Assembly: GCA_021780105.1 (NCBI GenBank)
Contig: JAJXZJ010000064.1
Location: forward strand, 124,001 to 188,000
Direction: 5' to 3'
Length of the DNA stretch: 64,000 nucleotides
Source: a bacterium
GTDB taxonomy: Bacteria; Verrucomicrobiota; Verrucomicrobiia; Limisphaerales; J093
The notes under the pieces were generated by a model. The model was not told the DNA's origin and searched no databases. It was given only the letters and a program-made list of their open reading frames with translations. This document shows positions 36,449-45,569 of this stretch, one piece after another. The translations under genes and the position numbers were made by a program. How positions within the stretch are numbered: position 1 is the stretch's first letter; the number at the start of each line of letters is the position of its first letter.

Positions 36449-39397
36449 ATGCAAGCCGCGTTTGTCATGCCGTTCATCCGATGGCCGGCCGTGATTGTCC
36501 TGGCGTTTGTCATGACCGCGACGTTGCGGGCGGAAAACGCGCTTTCGCTCGCCGGCCAATGGCGGTTTCAACTGGACCGCGCCGATGTCGGCGTGGGCGA
36601 ACGCTGGTTTGCCCGGACGTTGCCGGAGAAATTCACCCTGCCTGGCTCGCTGCCGGCGGCGGGGATTGGCGACGACATCTCGACCAACACGCCTTGGACC
36701 GGCGGCATCGTGGATCGGTCGTGGTTCACCGCGCCGGAGTTCGCAAAGTATCGCGAGCCGGGCCACGTGAAGGTGCCGTTCTGGCTCCAGCCGGAGAAAT
36801 ACTACGCCGGCGTGGCGTGGTTCCAGCGTGACTTCGATGTGCCCGCCGACTGGCAGGGCAAACGCGTCGTGATCTTCCTGGAACGCGTGCATTGGGAAAG
36901 TCGCTTGTGGGTGGACGACCGGCTCGTCGGCACCAACGACTCGCTCTCGACGCCACACGAATACGACCTCGGCCAGCTCGCGCCGGGCCGGCACACGCTC
37001 AGCATCCGCGTGGACAACCGCCGCATCGTGGACATCGGCGAGAATTCACACGGCATCACCGACCACACGCAGGGGAACTGGAACGGGATTGTCGGGCGGA
37101 TCGAGTTGCGCGCGACACCGCTGGTGTGGATTGAAGACGTTCAGGTTTATCCAAATGGCGGTATGAAAGCCGTTGTCGTCTTGGTCCATGCCACGAATGC
37201 GATGCATAAGCTCTTCGTGGGCAAGCTCACTCTTTCGGATCGCAGCGGGAAAAGCATCAGCCTGCCGATCAGCCGCAATTTCAGCACCATCGCCGCCAAC
37301 CTCACGACGGAAGACGTCCTCACCCTCGGACCCAATGCCGAGTTCTGGGACGAGTTCACTCCTGACCTGCGAACGCTTACTGCGGAGTTGCGCGGCGAGA
37401 TCGACGGCCGGCCCGTCAAAAGCGAGTGCATCGTGAGCTACGGACTCCGTGGTGCCTCCGCCGACGGCACGCAGATCACCATCAACGGCCGCAAAACGTT
37501 CATCCGGGGCACACTGGAGTGCTGCATTTTCCCCAGGACCGGCCATCCGCCGGCAGATGTTAACTCCTGGAAGCGCATCATCCGCGTCGCAAAATCCTAC
37601 GGGCTGAACCTGATTCGCTTTCATTCCTACTGCCCGCCCGAAGCGGCCTTCCAGGCAGCGGACGAACTCGGTTTCTACTTCCAGGTCGAGACCTGCTGGG
37701 CCAACGGGTCCACGACGCTCGGCGACGGCAGGCCCGTGGACCAGTGGGTGTATGACGAAACCGACCGTATCTTGAAATACTACGGCAACCATCCGTCGCT
37801 TCTCCTGATGCTCTACGGCAACGAGCCGGGTGGCGATCATGCCAGCGCCTACCTCGCCAAATACGTCGAGCATTTCAAAGCGAAGGACCCGCGCCGGCTC
37901 TGGAGCAGCGGTTCCGGCTGGCCACAGTTGCCGGAAAACCAATTCCACGTCACGCCCGATCCGCGCATTCAGGCATGGGGCGGCGGTTTGAACTCGCGCA
38001 TCAATGCCCGACCACCGGAGACGACCACCGACTACCGCGACTACATCGCCGCGCGCAAGGTGCCGGTCATCAGCCACGAGATCGGCCAGTGGTGCGTCTA
38101 TCCAAACTTCGACGAAATCCCCAAATACACCGGCTACCTCAAGCCGAACAACTTTGAAATCTTCCGCGGCTTCCTGAACGAACACGGCCTGGGCGGGTTG
38201 GCGCACCAGTTCCTGCTCGCCTCCGGCAAACTCCAAACTCTCTGCTACAAGGAGGACATTGAGTCGGCGCTGCGCACGCCGGGTATGGGCGGATTCGAGC
38301 TGCTCGACCTGCACGATTTCCCCGGCCAAGGCACCGCGCTCGTCGGCGTGCTTGATCCGTTCTGGGACGACAAAGGTTACGTGACGGCCCAAGAATTCAG
38401 CCGGTTTTGCAACGCGACCGTGCCCCTGGCGCGGCTGAAGAAACGCGTGTTCACGACGGAGGAAACGCTGGAAGCTGAGATCGAGGTGGCGAATTTTGGC
38501 CCGGCCACGCTCCCGCGAGTCAAGCCTACCTTCAGATTGCTGGCCGAAAACGGCGTCGCGCGCCTGGGAGGATCGTTTGAGACGCTGGATATTCCGGTCG
38601 GGAACGGCACCAAGCTGAGTCCGCTGAAGCTTGACCTTCGCAGCCTGCCCGCGCCGGCCCGCTACAAGCTCGTCGTCTCCGTAGGACAGGCGTCGCGCCT
38701 GTCTCCATCTTCCTCCGACAACCGAGACAGGCGGGATACCGGTCCAACGTTTGAAAACGACTGGGATCTCTGGGTCTATCCCGCCAGGCCCACGACCGAG
38801 CCGGGGAAGGACATCCTCGTCACCGCGCAGTTTGACGACGCGGCTCAGCAACACCTCGCATCCGGCGGCAAGCTGCTGCTGACGATTCCCGACGACCAGG
38901 TTCGCAACTTCGACACCGCGCCGGTGAAGCCCGGTTTTTCCAGCATCTTCTGGAACACCGCCTGGACCGGCCGCCAGCCACCCACGACGCTCGGCATCCT
39001 CTGCGACCCGCAGCATCCGGCGCTCGCTGAGTTCCCGACCGAGTTCCACAGCAACTGGCAGTGGTGGTATCTCATCCATCGCGCCGGCGCGCTACGGCTG
39101 GATTTGCTGCCAGGAACGCTCATGCCCATTGTCCGCGTCATTGACGACTGGTTCACGGCGCGTCCGCTCGGGCTGATCGTCGAGGGCAAGGTCGGTGCGG
39201 GCAAAATCGTCATCTGCGGCTTCGACCTCACCCGCGACGCCAACGATCCGGTTTCGCGACAAATGCGCGCCAGCCTGCTCGACTACATGGACTCGCCGAA
39301 ATTCACCCCGGAAACCGAGCTTGCCGCCGACCGGATCAAGTCCCTCATCGTCCCGCCGAGCACAGCGAAACGCGATGTGCCTCCGGCCACACTCTAA
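36449..39397 (+). CDS. Glycoside hydrolase family 2 protein with repeat-derived insert
   Basis: The 982-residue enzyme has a signal peptide (ending TATLRAEN), a GH2 sugar-binding domain (LAGQWRFQLDRADVG, WFQRDFDVPADWQGKRVVIF) and a TIM barrel. LYGNEPGGD gives the acid/base Glu at about 459, and ISHEIGQW the nucleophile Glu at about 544. The family covers beta-galactosidases, glucuronidases and relatives; the substrate is unknown. Residues about 746-766 are encoded by a palindromic repeat (38685-38746) and read as a foreign stretch. It lies 24 bases before the GH116-like gene, so the two likely act together on a glycan. Confidence 0.85.
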   Translation: MQAAFVMPFIRWPAVIVLAFVMTATLRAENALSLAGQWRFQLDRADVGVGERWFARTLPEKFTLPGSLPAAGIGDDISTNTPWTGGIVDRSWFTAPEFAKYREPGHVKVPFWLQPEKYYAGVAWFQRDFDVPADWQGKRVVIFLERVHWESRLWVDDRLVGTNDSLSTPHEYDLGQLAPGRHTLSIRVDNRRIVDIGENSHGITDHTQGNWNGIVGRIELRATPLVWIEDVQVYPNGGMKAVVVLVHATNAMHKLFVGKLTLSDRSGKSISLPISRNFSTIAANLTTEDVLTLGPNAEFWDEFTPDLRTLTAELRGEIDGRPVKSECIVSYGLRGASADGTQITINGRKTFIRGTLECCIFPRTGHPPADVNSWKRIIRVAKSYGLNLIRFHSYCPPEAAFQAADELGFYFQVETCWANGSTTLGDGRPVDQWVYDETDRILKYYGNHPSLLLMLYGNEPGGDHASAYLAKYVEHFKAKDPRRLWSSGSGWPQLPENQFHVTPDPRIQAWGGGLNSRINARPPETTTDYRDYIAARKVPVISHEIGQWCVYPNFDEIPKYTGYLKPNNFEIFRGFLNEHGLGGLAHQFLLASGKLQTLCYKEDIESALRTPGMGGFELLDLHDFPGQGTALVGVLDPFWDDKGYVTAQEFSRFCNATVPLARLKKRVFTTEETLEAEIEVANFGPATLPRVKPTFRLLAENGVARLGGSFETLDIPVGNGTKLSPLKLDLRSLPAPARYKLVVSVGQASRLSPSSSDNRDRRDTGPTFENDWDLWVYPARPTTEPGKDILVTAQFDDAAQQHLASGGKLLLTIPDDQVRNFDTAPVKPGFSSIFWNTAWTGRQPPTTLGILCDPQHPALAEFPTEFHSNWQWWYLIHRAGALRLDLLPGTLMPIVRVIDDWFTARPLGLIVEGKVGAGKIVICGFDLTRDANDPVSRQMRASLLDYMDSPKFTPETELAADRIKSLIVPPSTAKRDVPPATL
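38685..38746. repeat. Palindromic repeat inserted in the GH2 coding sequence
   Basis: GACAGGCG (38685-38692) and CGCCTGTC (38696-38703) form a perfect 8-bp stem with a 3-base loop, and a third GACAGGCG lies at 38726-38733. The translated peptide GQASRLSPSSSDNRDRRDT is unlike GH2 sequence. It keeps the reading frame. From memory, similar peptides recur in unrelated verrucomicrobial proteins; I cannot check this here. Confidence 0.65.
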
Positions 39398-39421
39398 CCA
39401 CATAAACGAACGATCGCTCTC

Positions 39422-42400
39422 ATGACCTCACCACTTCCCTCGCCAAAACCCGACGAACCCGCCGCCAAGCGTTCCCGGCTCGACCGGCGCGACTTCCTGC
39501 GACTGTCCAGCCTGGCCGTCAGCGGACTGACGTTTTCCCGGCTGCCGGTCATGGCCGGGCCGTTCACGAGGGAGGATTTCGAGAAGCTGGTTCCCGCCGA
39601 CAAGAAGTTGCATCCCGACTGGGTGAAGTCCCTGTTCGCGCGCGGCAACAAGACCGTTTATCGCTGGCCGGATTCGCAACTCATCGGCATGCCCATCGGC
39701 GGCATCTGCGCCGGCCAACTCTATCTTGGCGGCGACGGCAAGCTGTGGCGTTGGGACATCTTCAACAAGATCGTCGGCACCGGCGATGGCAACTACGCCC
39801 ACCCGCCCGCGCCGGCGTCACCAATTGAGCAAGGCTTCGCCTTGAAAGTGACTGTCGCCGGCAAGAACGATGTCCGGCCGCTGGACCACACCGGCTGGAG
39901 CGACATCACGTTCAACGGCGAGTATCCCATCGGCTTCGTCGAGTATCGCGACGCCGCGTCGCCCGCCACGGTTGCGCTTGAAGCCTTCTCGCCTTTCATC
40001 CCGCTGAACACCGAGGATTCCGCGTTACCGGCGACTGTGATGCGCTTCACGGTGACAAACAGGAGTGCCGAAAAGATGGAAGTGGAGCTCGTCGGCTGGC
40101 TGCAAAACAGCGCCTGTCTCCACAGCGGCGCATCGTTGGCGGGCACGCGGCGCAACCGGCTGGTCCCGCGGCACGGCTTCCGCTTCCTTGAGTGCAGTGC
40201 CGCTGCGCCCAGCACAAAACCACGGGCGGACAAACGGCCGGACATTGTGTTCGATGACTTCGAAAAGCCAACTTACGAAGGCTGGACCGTGACCGGCACG
40301 GCGTTCGGCAGCGGCCCGGCGACGCAGGCCCAGGTGCCGGATTATCAGGGCGAACTCGGCATTCACGGCCAGCGCACCGTGAACACCCATGCCTCAGCGC
40401 CGGGCCGGGATGTCGGCGCCCGTGACGCGGCCACCGGCACGCTGACCAGCGCGCCGTTTGTCATCGCCCGCGACTACATCACCTTCCTCGTCGGCGGCGG
40501 TTCGCACGCCGGCCGCACCTGCATGAACCTGCTGGTCGCCGACAAGGTCGTGGCTTCCGCCACCGGGCACGATGCGAACCGGATGCAGCCGCACAGTCTC
40601 GATGTCCGCCGCTGGGCCGGCCAGACCGCGCGACTGCAAATCGTGGACAACGACTCCGGCGGTTGGGGGAACATCGGCATTGACGACATTGTCTTCAGCG
40701 ACGAACCGCGCGGCGACAGCGTGACGCTCGCCAACCAGCCGGATTTCGGCACGATGGGCATTGCCCTGCTCGATGGCGCGGGCAAGGAGGCAGCGGCGAC
40801 GGCGCTGACGGGTTCGCTGGCGCCCGCGGATATTTTTTCTCAGCTTGCTCACGCCAGCCCGGCACCCGTTTCCCATCCATTCGATGACCCGCTCGTCGGG
40901 GCGTTGAGCCGGCGGCTTACCCTGAAACCGGGCGAGTCCGCCACGGTCACTTTCCTTCTCGCCTGGCATTTCCCAAACATCAAGCTCGGCGGTCTGCCAA
41001 ACGCCGGCGGACGCTGGTATGGTTCGCGTTTCCCCGGCGCTTTGGCGGTGGCGGATCATGTCAGCGCCAATTTCGAACGCCTCGCCGGGCAGACACGCCT
41101 GTGGCACGACACCTGGTATGATTCCACCCTGCCTCGCTGGTTTCTCGACCGCACGTTTCTGAACACCTCGATCCTCGCGACCAATACCTGCTACTGGTTT
41201 GGCAACGGCCGGTTCTACGCCTGGGAAGGCGTGGGTTGTTGCGAAGGCACCTGCACGCACGTCTGGCATTACGCCCATGCCGTGGGCCGGCTCTTTCCTC
41301 TGTTCGAGCGCCGGTTGCGCGAACTGGTGGACTACGGCGTCGCTTTTGACCCGCAGACCGGGCGCATCCGCTTTCGCGCCGAGCACAACGATCATTGGGC
41401 GGCGGACGGTCAGGCCGGCGTCATCCTGCGCACCTGCCGCGAACACCAGATGAGCGCGGACGCGCAGTTCCTCACCCGCGTCTGGCCGCGCGCGAAGAAG
41501 GCGCTCCAATTTCTCATGGGCAAGGATGCCGGCCCCGACGGTCTGCTCGACGGCCCCCAGCACAACACCCTCGATGCCGACTGGTGGGGGCACATTGCTT
41601 GGCTGAGCGGGCTTTATTTGTCGGCCTTGCGCGCCGGCGAGGAGATGGCCCGCGAGGTCGGCGACGAGGCGTTTGCCCGACAATGCGCCACCATTTTGGG
41701 GCAAGGGCAACGGTTCCTCGTCGAACAACTTTTCGACGGCGAATACTTCATCAACAAAGTGAACCCGCAGCATCTCGACGCCATCAACTCCGGCACCGGC
41801 TGCGAGATTGACCAGGTCCACGCCCAAAGCTGGGCCTTCCAGGTCGGGTTGGGCCGTGTGCTGCCGGAGAAGGAAACCCGCGCGGCGCTCCGTTCGTTGT
41901 GGCGCTACAACTTCGCGCCCGATGTCGGGCCCTACCGCAAGGCCAACAAACCGGGTCGCTGGTATGCCATGCCTGGCGAGGCCGGCCTGTTGATGTGCAC
42001 CTTCCCGCGCGCCGACTGGGACTACGTGAAAGCCGCCGGCAAGGGTCCCAACTGGGCTGCGGGCTATTTCAACGAATGCATGAACGGTTTCGAGTATCAA
42101 GCCGCCGGTCACATGATTTGGGAAGGCCTGTTGCAGGAAGGACTCGCCGTCACCCGCGCCGTGCATGACCGTTACCACGCCACCCGGCGCAACCCGTGGA
42201 ACGAGATCGAATGCGGCGACCACTACGCCCGCAGCATGGCCAGCTACGGTGTGTTCCTGGCCGCCTGCGGCTACGAATACCACGGCCCGAAGGGACATCT
42301 CGGTTTCGCGCCACGCCTAACGCCGGAAGACTTCCGGTGCGCCTTCACCACGGCCGAAGGCTGGGGCACGTTCAACCAGAAACTCTCCACCTTGGGCGGG

Positions 42401-42613
42401 CAGTTCGACATTCAACTGCAATGGGGGCAACTGCGGCTGCGCACGCTCTCGTTCGCGTTCAACGCGGACGCTGCGGGGCGACAGGTGAAGGCAACCATGG
42501 CGGACAAGAATGTCGCCGCGACCCTGGAATTGGACGGCACCACCGCCCGCGTCACCCTTAAGGACGAACTGTTGTTGAAGCAAGGCGACCGGCTGCACGT
42601 TGAGCTGGCCTGA
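39422..42613 (+). CDS. GH116-like (GBA2/DUF608) glycosidase with inserted binding domain
   Basis: The 1063-residue protein starts with a twin-arginine leader (RLDRRDFLRLSSLAVSG). An N-terminal beta-sandwich (IGMPIGGICAGQLYLGGDG) and an (alpha/alpha)6 C-terminal domain (EGTCTHVWHYAHAVGRLFP, TLDADWWGHIAWLSG, NGFEYQAAGHMIWEG) match the glucosylceramidase-like GH116/DUF608 family. Residues about 275-430 (VFDDFEKPTYEGWTVTGTAF and onward) form an inserted jelly-roll-like module seen in laminin-G or carbohydrate-binding domains. It is probably a periplasmic beta-glucosidase or xylosidase; the linkage is unknown. It is likely cotranscribed with the GH2 gene. Confidence 0.8.
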   Translation: MTSPLPSPKPDEPAAKRSRLDRRDFLRLSSLAVSGLTFSRLPVMAGPFTREDFEKLVPADKKLHPDWVKSLFARGNKTVYRWPDSQLIGMPIGGICAGQLYLGGDGKLWRWDIFNKIVGTGDGNYAHPPAPASPIEQGFALKVTVAGKNDVRPLDHTGWSDITFNGEYPIGFVEYRDAASPATVALEAFSPFIPLNTEDSALPATVMRFTVTNRSAEKMEVELVGWLQNSACLHSGASLAGTRRNRLVPRHGFRFLECSAAAPSTKPRADKRPDIVFDDFEKPTYEGWTVTGTAFGSGPATQAQVPDYQGELGIHGQRTVNTHASAPGRDVGARDAATGTLTSAPFVIARDYITFLVGGGSHAGRTCMNLLVADKVVASATGHDANRMQPHSLDVRRWAGQTARLQIVDNDSGGWGNIGIDDIVFSDEPRGDSVTLANQPDFGTMGIALLDGAGKEAAATALTGSLAPADIFSQLAHASPAPVSHPFDDPLVGALSRRLTLKPGESATVTFLLAWHFPNIKLGGLPNAGGRWYGSRFPGALAVADHVSANFERLAGQTRLWHDTWYDSTLPRWFLDRTFLNTSILATNTCYWFGNGRFYAWEGVGCCEGTCTHVWHYAHAVGRLFPLFERRLRELVDYGVAFDPQTGRIRFRAEHNDHWAADGQAGVILRTCREHQMSADAQFLTRVWPRAKKALQFLMGKDAGPDGLLDGPQHNTLDADWWGHIAWLSGLYLSALRAGEEMAREVGDEAFARQCATILGQGQRFLVEQLFDGEYFINKVNPQHLDAINSGTGCEIDQVHAQSWAFQVGLGRVLPEKETRAALRSLWRYNFAPDVGPYRKANKPGRWYAMPGEAGLLMCTFPRADWDYVKAAGKGPNWAAGYFNECMNGFEYQAAGHMIWEGLLQEGLAVTRAVHDRYHATRRNPWNEIECGDHYARSMASYGVFLAACGYEYHGPKGHLGFAPRLTPEDFRCAFTTAEGWGTFNQKLSTLGGQFDIQLQWGQLRLRTLSFAFNADAAGRQVKATMADKNVAATLELDGTTARVTLKDELLLKQGDRLHVELA

Positions 42614-42893
42614 CTCGGCTCAACGGCAATCTCCGGGCCAGAAAACCGGTCAGTTCAAAGGCCCGAAGTGGCACAGCTCCAAAACGGGTTCGCCGGTTGT
42701 TTTGAACCTGAACTCCGAAACAGGAATGGGAAGTGCGCACGTCTCGCGTACCAGTGCGGGCGTCGCGCCCGAATGTTCGTCACCCACTCGTTTAGAAAGT
42801 TCCCGCTTGGAGGTCGTTAACTGGCACCATGCGTGCTGTGAAATTGAGTCGTCACGACCAATTCAATTCAAGCCATGAAATGCATCTTTGCTG
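42614..42893. other. Intergenic, no gene seen
   Basis: These 280 bases between the GH116-like gene and the pseudopilin relic contain no convincing reading frame. GCGGGCGTCGCGCCCG around 42766 is a small palindrome reminiscent of the dispersed repeats. Confidence 0.45.
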
Positions 42894-43529
42894 ATGCGGG
42901 CCAACCGGAGTCATTGCCGGGCGATGACGCTGGTGAAGGTGTCGTCGTAATGCTTGTGCTTGCAGCACTTGTGATTCTCATTCTCCCTGGGCTGACGCGG
43001 GCGAGAATCACAAACCGCCTTGGCTGTGTTAACATGCTGAAAGAAATCGGCATTGCCACGCGGCTCTGGGCAACGGACAACAACGACGAATTTCCATTCA
43101 TGGTTTCAACCAACAGGCGGCACCAAGGAGTTTGGCGCCGACCTCTGGCATCATTACGCCGCCATGAGCAATGGACTGGCAAATAATCCAAGAATTCTGG
43201 CCTGTCCGAAAGATCGTCGGCCGCCAGCGAAGGACTGGGCCTCGCTCCGCAACCAGAACATCAGCTATTTCCTCAACCCGAATGCCGACGAAAGCACGCC
43301 ACAGGCGATCCTGGCCGGCGACCGGAATCTGACCACCAACGGCGTGGCGGTAAAACCCGGCTTGCTGACGCTCACCAGCAATGCGGTGGTCGGTATTTCC
43401 AGCGAAATGCACAATGACGCCGGGAACATCCTGTTTTCCGACGGCGGCGTGCAACAGTTGACCTCCCACGCACTTCAGTCAATCGTCCAAGCAGCCGGCG
43501 CGTTTACCAACCGGCTGGCGGTTCCGTGA
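42894..43529 (+). pseudogene. Pseudopilin-like (prepilin N-terminus, H-X9-DG type) gene with two frameshifts
   Basis: Three frame segments together spell one protein. The first (42894-42940) gives a prepilin leader, CRAMTLVKV. The second (from about 42941) gives the hydrophobic helix VVMLVLAALVILILPGLTRAR and CVNMLKEIGIATRLWATDN. The third (from about 43116) gives GGTKEFGADLWHHYAAM, NQNISYFLNPNADE, ILAGDRN and HNDAGNILFSDGGVQ, the H-X9-DG-like end. One missing base near 42942 and a second shift near 43116 are needed. The family is secreted pseudopilin-like proteins, abundant in Verrucomicrobia and Planctomycetes. It is probably inactive unless the shifts are sequencing errors. Confidence 0.75.
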
Positions 43530-43615
43530 TGCCGAAACAAAAACGCCGCCTCGCCTGGTCCGTCGATAATTGAACAACGGGAGCCTACGAGACGGTGGAG
43601 CGATCTGGCCGGAGT

Positions 43616-44704
43616 TTAATCCGCCTTCGGTAGTTTGCCGTCCTTGTAGCTGTTGAGCGTGGCGCGAAGCTGCTTCTTCATGTCGTCGTTGTCGGCGAGG
43701 TCCACGGCCTTTTGCTGAAGTTCGACGGCCTTGGCCTTTTCGCCCTTGATGAACGTGGCGCGGGCCAGGGTGTCCAGCACGCCGGCGTCCTTGCCACCGG
43801 CCACCTCGTTGGCCTTGACCGCCGCTTTGTAGGCGGCATCGAGCAGCTTGCCTTTGACGTTCTCGTCAGAAACAAGCTTCCACGCGAGTTGGTTCAAGGC
43901 GCCGGCGTTGTTCTGCACCTTGTCGGTCATCTTCTCGACCAACGCCGCCGCGGCGTCGGTGTCACCCTTGCCGATCAGGATGGGCAGCCGCGCGAACGTC
44001 ACGGCCTCCTGCTGCGCCTCGGGCAGCACCTTGGCGATCTCGGTGAGCGTGGCGTCGGCGTCGTCCCATTTCTTGTCCTGCATCTGCTGGCTGAATTGGC
44101 CGGACAGTGTCATGAGCTTGTTCTCGGACTCCTTTTGCTTTTGGTACTCGGCCTTCGCCTTGGCAACGTCGAAGGTTCCGTCGAGCACCTGCTGGATGGT
44201 GGTTTCCGAGAGCGTCATCGGGTGGCCGATCCAGGCGATCTTGCCCTGCTTGTCAATCAGGAAGGCGGCGGGAATGCCGTTCTGGCCGGCGGCTTTCATC
44301 CAGGTGTCCGCCATCGCGCCGTCCTTGCTGTCGCTCTTGTCATCCATGGCAACGCGGTAGGTCATCTTGTCGCCCATTTGTTCGAGGAACGGTTTGACCT
44401 TCGACTCGTCCTGTTCCCAGACGTTCTGGCCGATGACAATCAATCCCTTGTCCTTGAATTTTTGCCAGATTTCGTTCAGGTGCGGAATGGAGGCGCGGCA
44501 CGGCCCGCACCAAGTGGCCCAGAATTCCACGATGTAAGCCTTGTCCTTGGCAAACTCGGTGACCGGATCGCCCTGGACCCACTTGCCGACCTTGAGTTTG
44601 GGCGCGGGATCACCAATGCCGAGCGTGGCGTCCGCGGCGACAGCCGTCGCAGCGCAGGTGAATGCGGCCAGAATGACCGCGAGGAAGTTTTGGCGTTTTG
44701 TCAT
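43616..44704 (-). CDS. TlpA-like secreted thioredoxin with C-terminal helical repeats
   Basis: The 362-residue protein has a signal peptide (ending TAVAADAT) and a TlpA/ResA-type thioredoxin domain (FWATWCGPCRASIPHL, with CxxC; the cis-Pro in NGIPAAFLID). The C-terminal half is helical and TPR-like (NQLAWKLVSDENVKGK, DAGVLDTLARATFIKGE, VELQQKAVDLADN). It is probably a periplasmic disulfide reductase or a thiol-based folding factor. The ATG at 44704 was chosen because the signal peptide begins there; the longer upstream frame is not conserved in character. Confidence 0.88.
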   Translation of the reverse strand: MTKRQNFLAVILAAFTCAATAVAADATLGIGDPAPKLKVGKWVQGDPVTEFAKDKAYIVEFWATWCGPCRASIPHLNEIWQKFKDKGLIVIGQNVWEQDESKVKPFLEQMGDKMTYRVAMDDKSDSKDGAMADTWMKAAGQNGIPAAFLIDKQGKIAWIGHPMTLSETTIQQVLDGTFDVAKAKAEYQKQKESENKLMTLSGQFSQQMQDKKWDDADATLTEIAKVLPEAQQEAVTFARLPILIGKGDTDAAAALVEKMTDKVQNNAGALNQLAWKLVSDENVKGKLLDAAYKAAVKANEVAGGKDAGVLDTLARATFIKGEKAKAVELQQKAVDLADNDDMKKQLRATLNSYKDGKLPKAD

Positions 44705-44820
44705 AAGATTGCTTGCTCTAAAAACTTGGTTTGGCAACGCAGGCCAACGAATAGTCCCAAAACGGCCACCGCACAAGGCGAATCGGAATGTTCGTAATGC
44801 GTCAGATTTGAGCCAGCCGC

Positions 44821-45012
44821 TCAGGACGCCGACCGTTTGTTGGCGCGGGAGAGGGAAGTTCCCTTCCGCTTTTGGACGGCGTCGCGCAAGATGAACTCGA
44901 TCTGGCCGTTGACACTGCGGAGTTCCTCCTGTGCCCACCGCTCCAGTTCCTTCCAAAGGTCAGGATTGATCCGCAACAAAAATGACTTCCGTTCTTCCAT
45001 GCCAACATTCAA
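44821..45012 (-). CDS. Arc-type ribbon-helix-helix DNA-binding protein
   Basis: This small protein (63 residues, or 59 from the second Met at 45000) reads EERKSFLLRINPDLWKELER, then RSVNGQIEFILRDAVQKRK, the beta strand plus two helices of the Arc/MetJ fold. It is likely a dimeric DNA-binding regulator. It lies downstream of the SPFH and DUF4019 genes on the same strand, a neighbourhood in which RHH proteins occur in other bacteria. No toxin gene is adjacent. Confidence 0.8.
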   Translation of the reverse strand: MNVGMEERKSFLLRINPDLWKELERWAQEELRSVNGQIEFILRDAVQKRKGTSLSRANKRSAS

Positions 45013-45104
45013 GCCCGTTCAGACGAGGCCCGCCGCTTGCCTGAAAATAACCACCATCGCCCCCTCCACGAATGAATCCGGGCTTCGCCGTCCGCAACAT
45101 GAAT

Positions 45105-45533
45105 TCACCTGATGTAGTAGCCGGACACCCGCCATTTCCCGTCCTTTTCCAACACGGGCGTGACGGTTTCCACCGCGCCTGCCTTGTGCTCGAAGACGGT
45201 GGTGAACTGGATCACCACATACGAGCCGTCAGGCGCACCGGGGAGCGAATTGGTGGCCTGCGCGGATTTCAGCGTTCGCGAGACAACCTTGCCCAACGGT
45301 GCGCGCGCGAACCGGATGCCGGTCTCCCATGCCGGCCGGTTCACGGCGGCCCTGGCCAACGCGGCGGCTTCTTCCCAACTCCGGGAGTAGTCCCCGTCGT
45401 CCACGAATACCAGCCAGGTCTTGGCGCATTCGACGGCGGCTTGATCTGCCGGTGGGGGAGATGGGTGCCGTCCGCATCCGCCGGCCAACGCCAGCGTCAA
45501 CAGCCCCAGAGAAATTACGCAGCCGGGATTCAT
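45105..45533 (-). CDS. DUF4019-domain lipoprotein
   Basis: The 142-residue protein has a lipoprotein signal with lipobox LAGGC (Cys at residue 20). The mature part (AKTWLVFVDDGDYSRSWEEAA, then APLGKVVSRTLKSAQ, YVVIQFTTVFEHK and DGKWRVSGYYI) matches the DUF4019 pattern. The function is unknown. It is anchored in the membrane, 36 bases after the SPFH gene, and probably cotranscribed with it. Confidence 0.8.
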   Translation of the reverse strand: MNPGCVISLGLLTLALAGGCGRHPSPPPADQAAVECAKTWLVFVDDGDYSRSWEEAAALARAAVNRPAWETGIRFARAPLGKVVSRTLKSAQATNSLPGAPDGSYVVIQFTTVFEHKAGAVETVTPVLEKDGKWRVSGYYIR

Positions 45534-45569
45534 GGTGGTGTCTCGATCCGAACAAAGATCCGGTTGTTT

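Noticed and set aside
44821..45012. Antitoxin of a toxin-antitoxin pair
   Set aside because: No small toxin-like gene is adjacent; neighbours are a lipoprotein and a thioredoxin.
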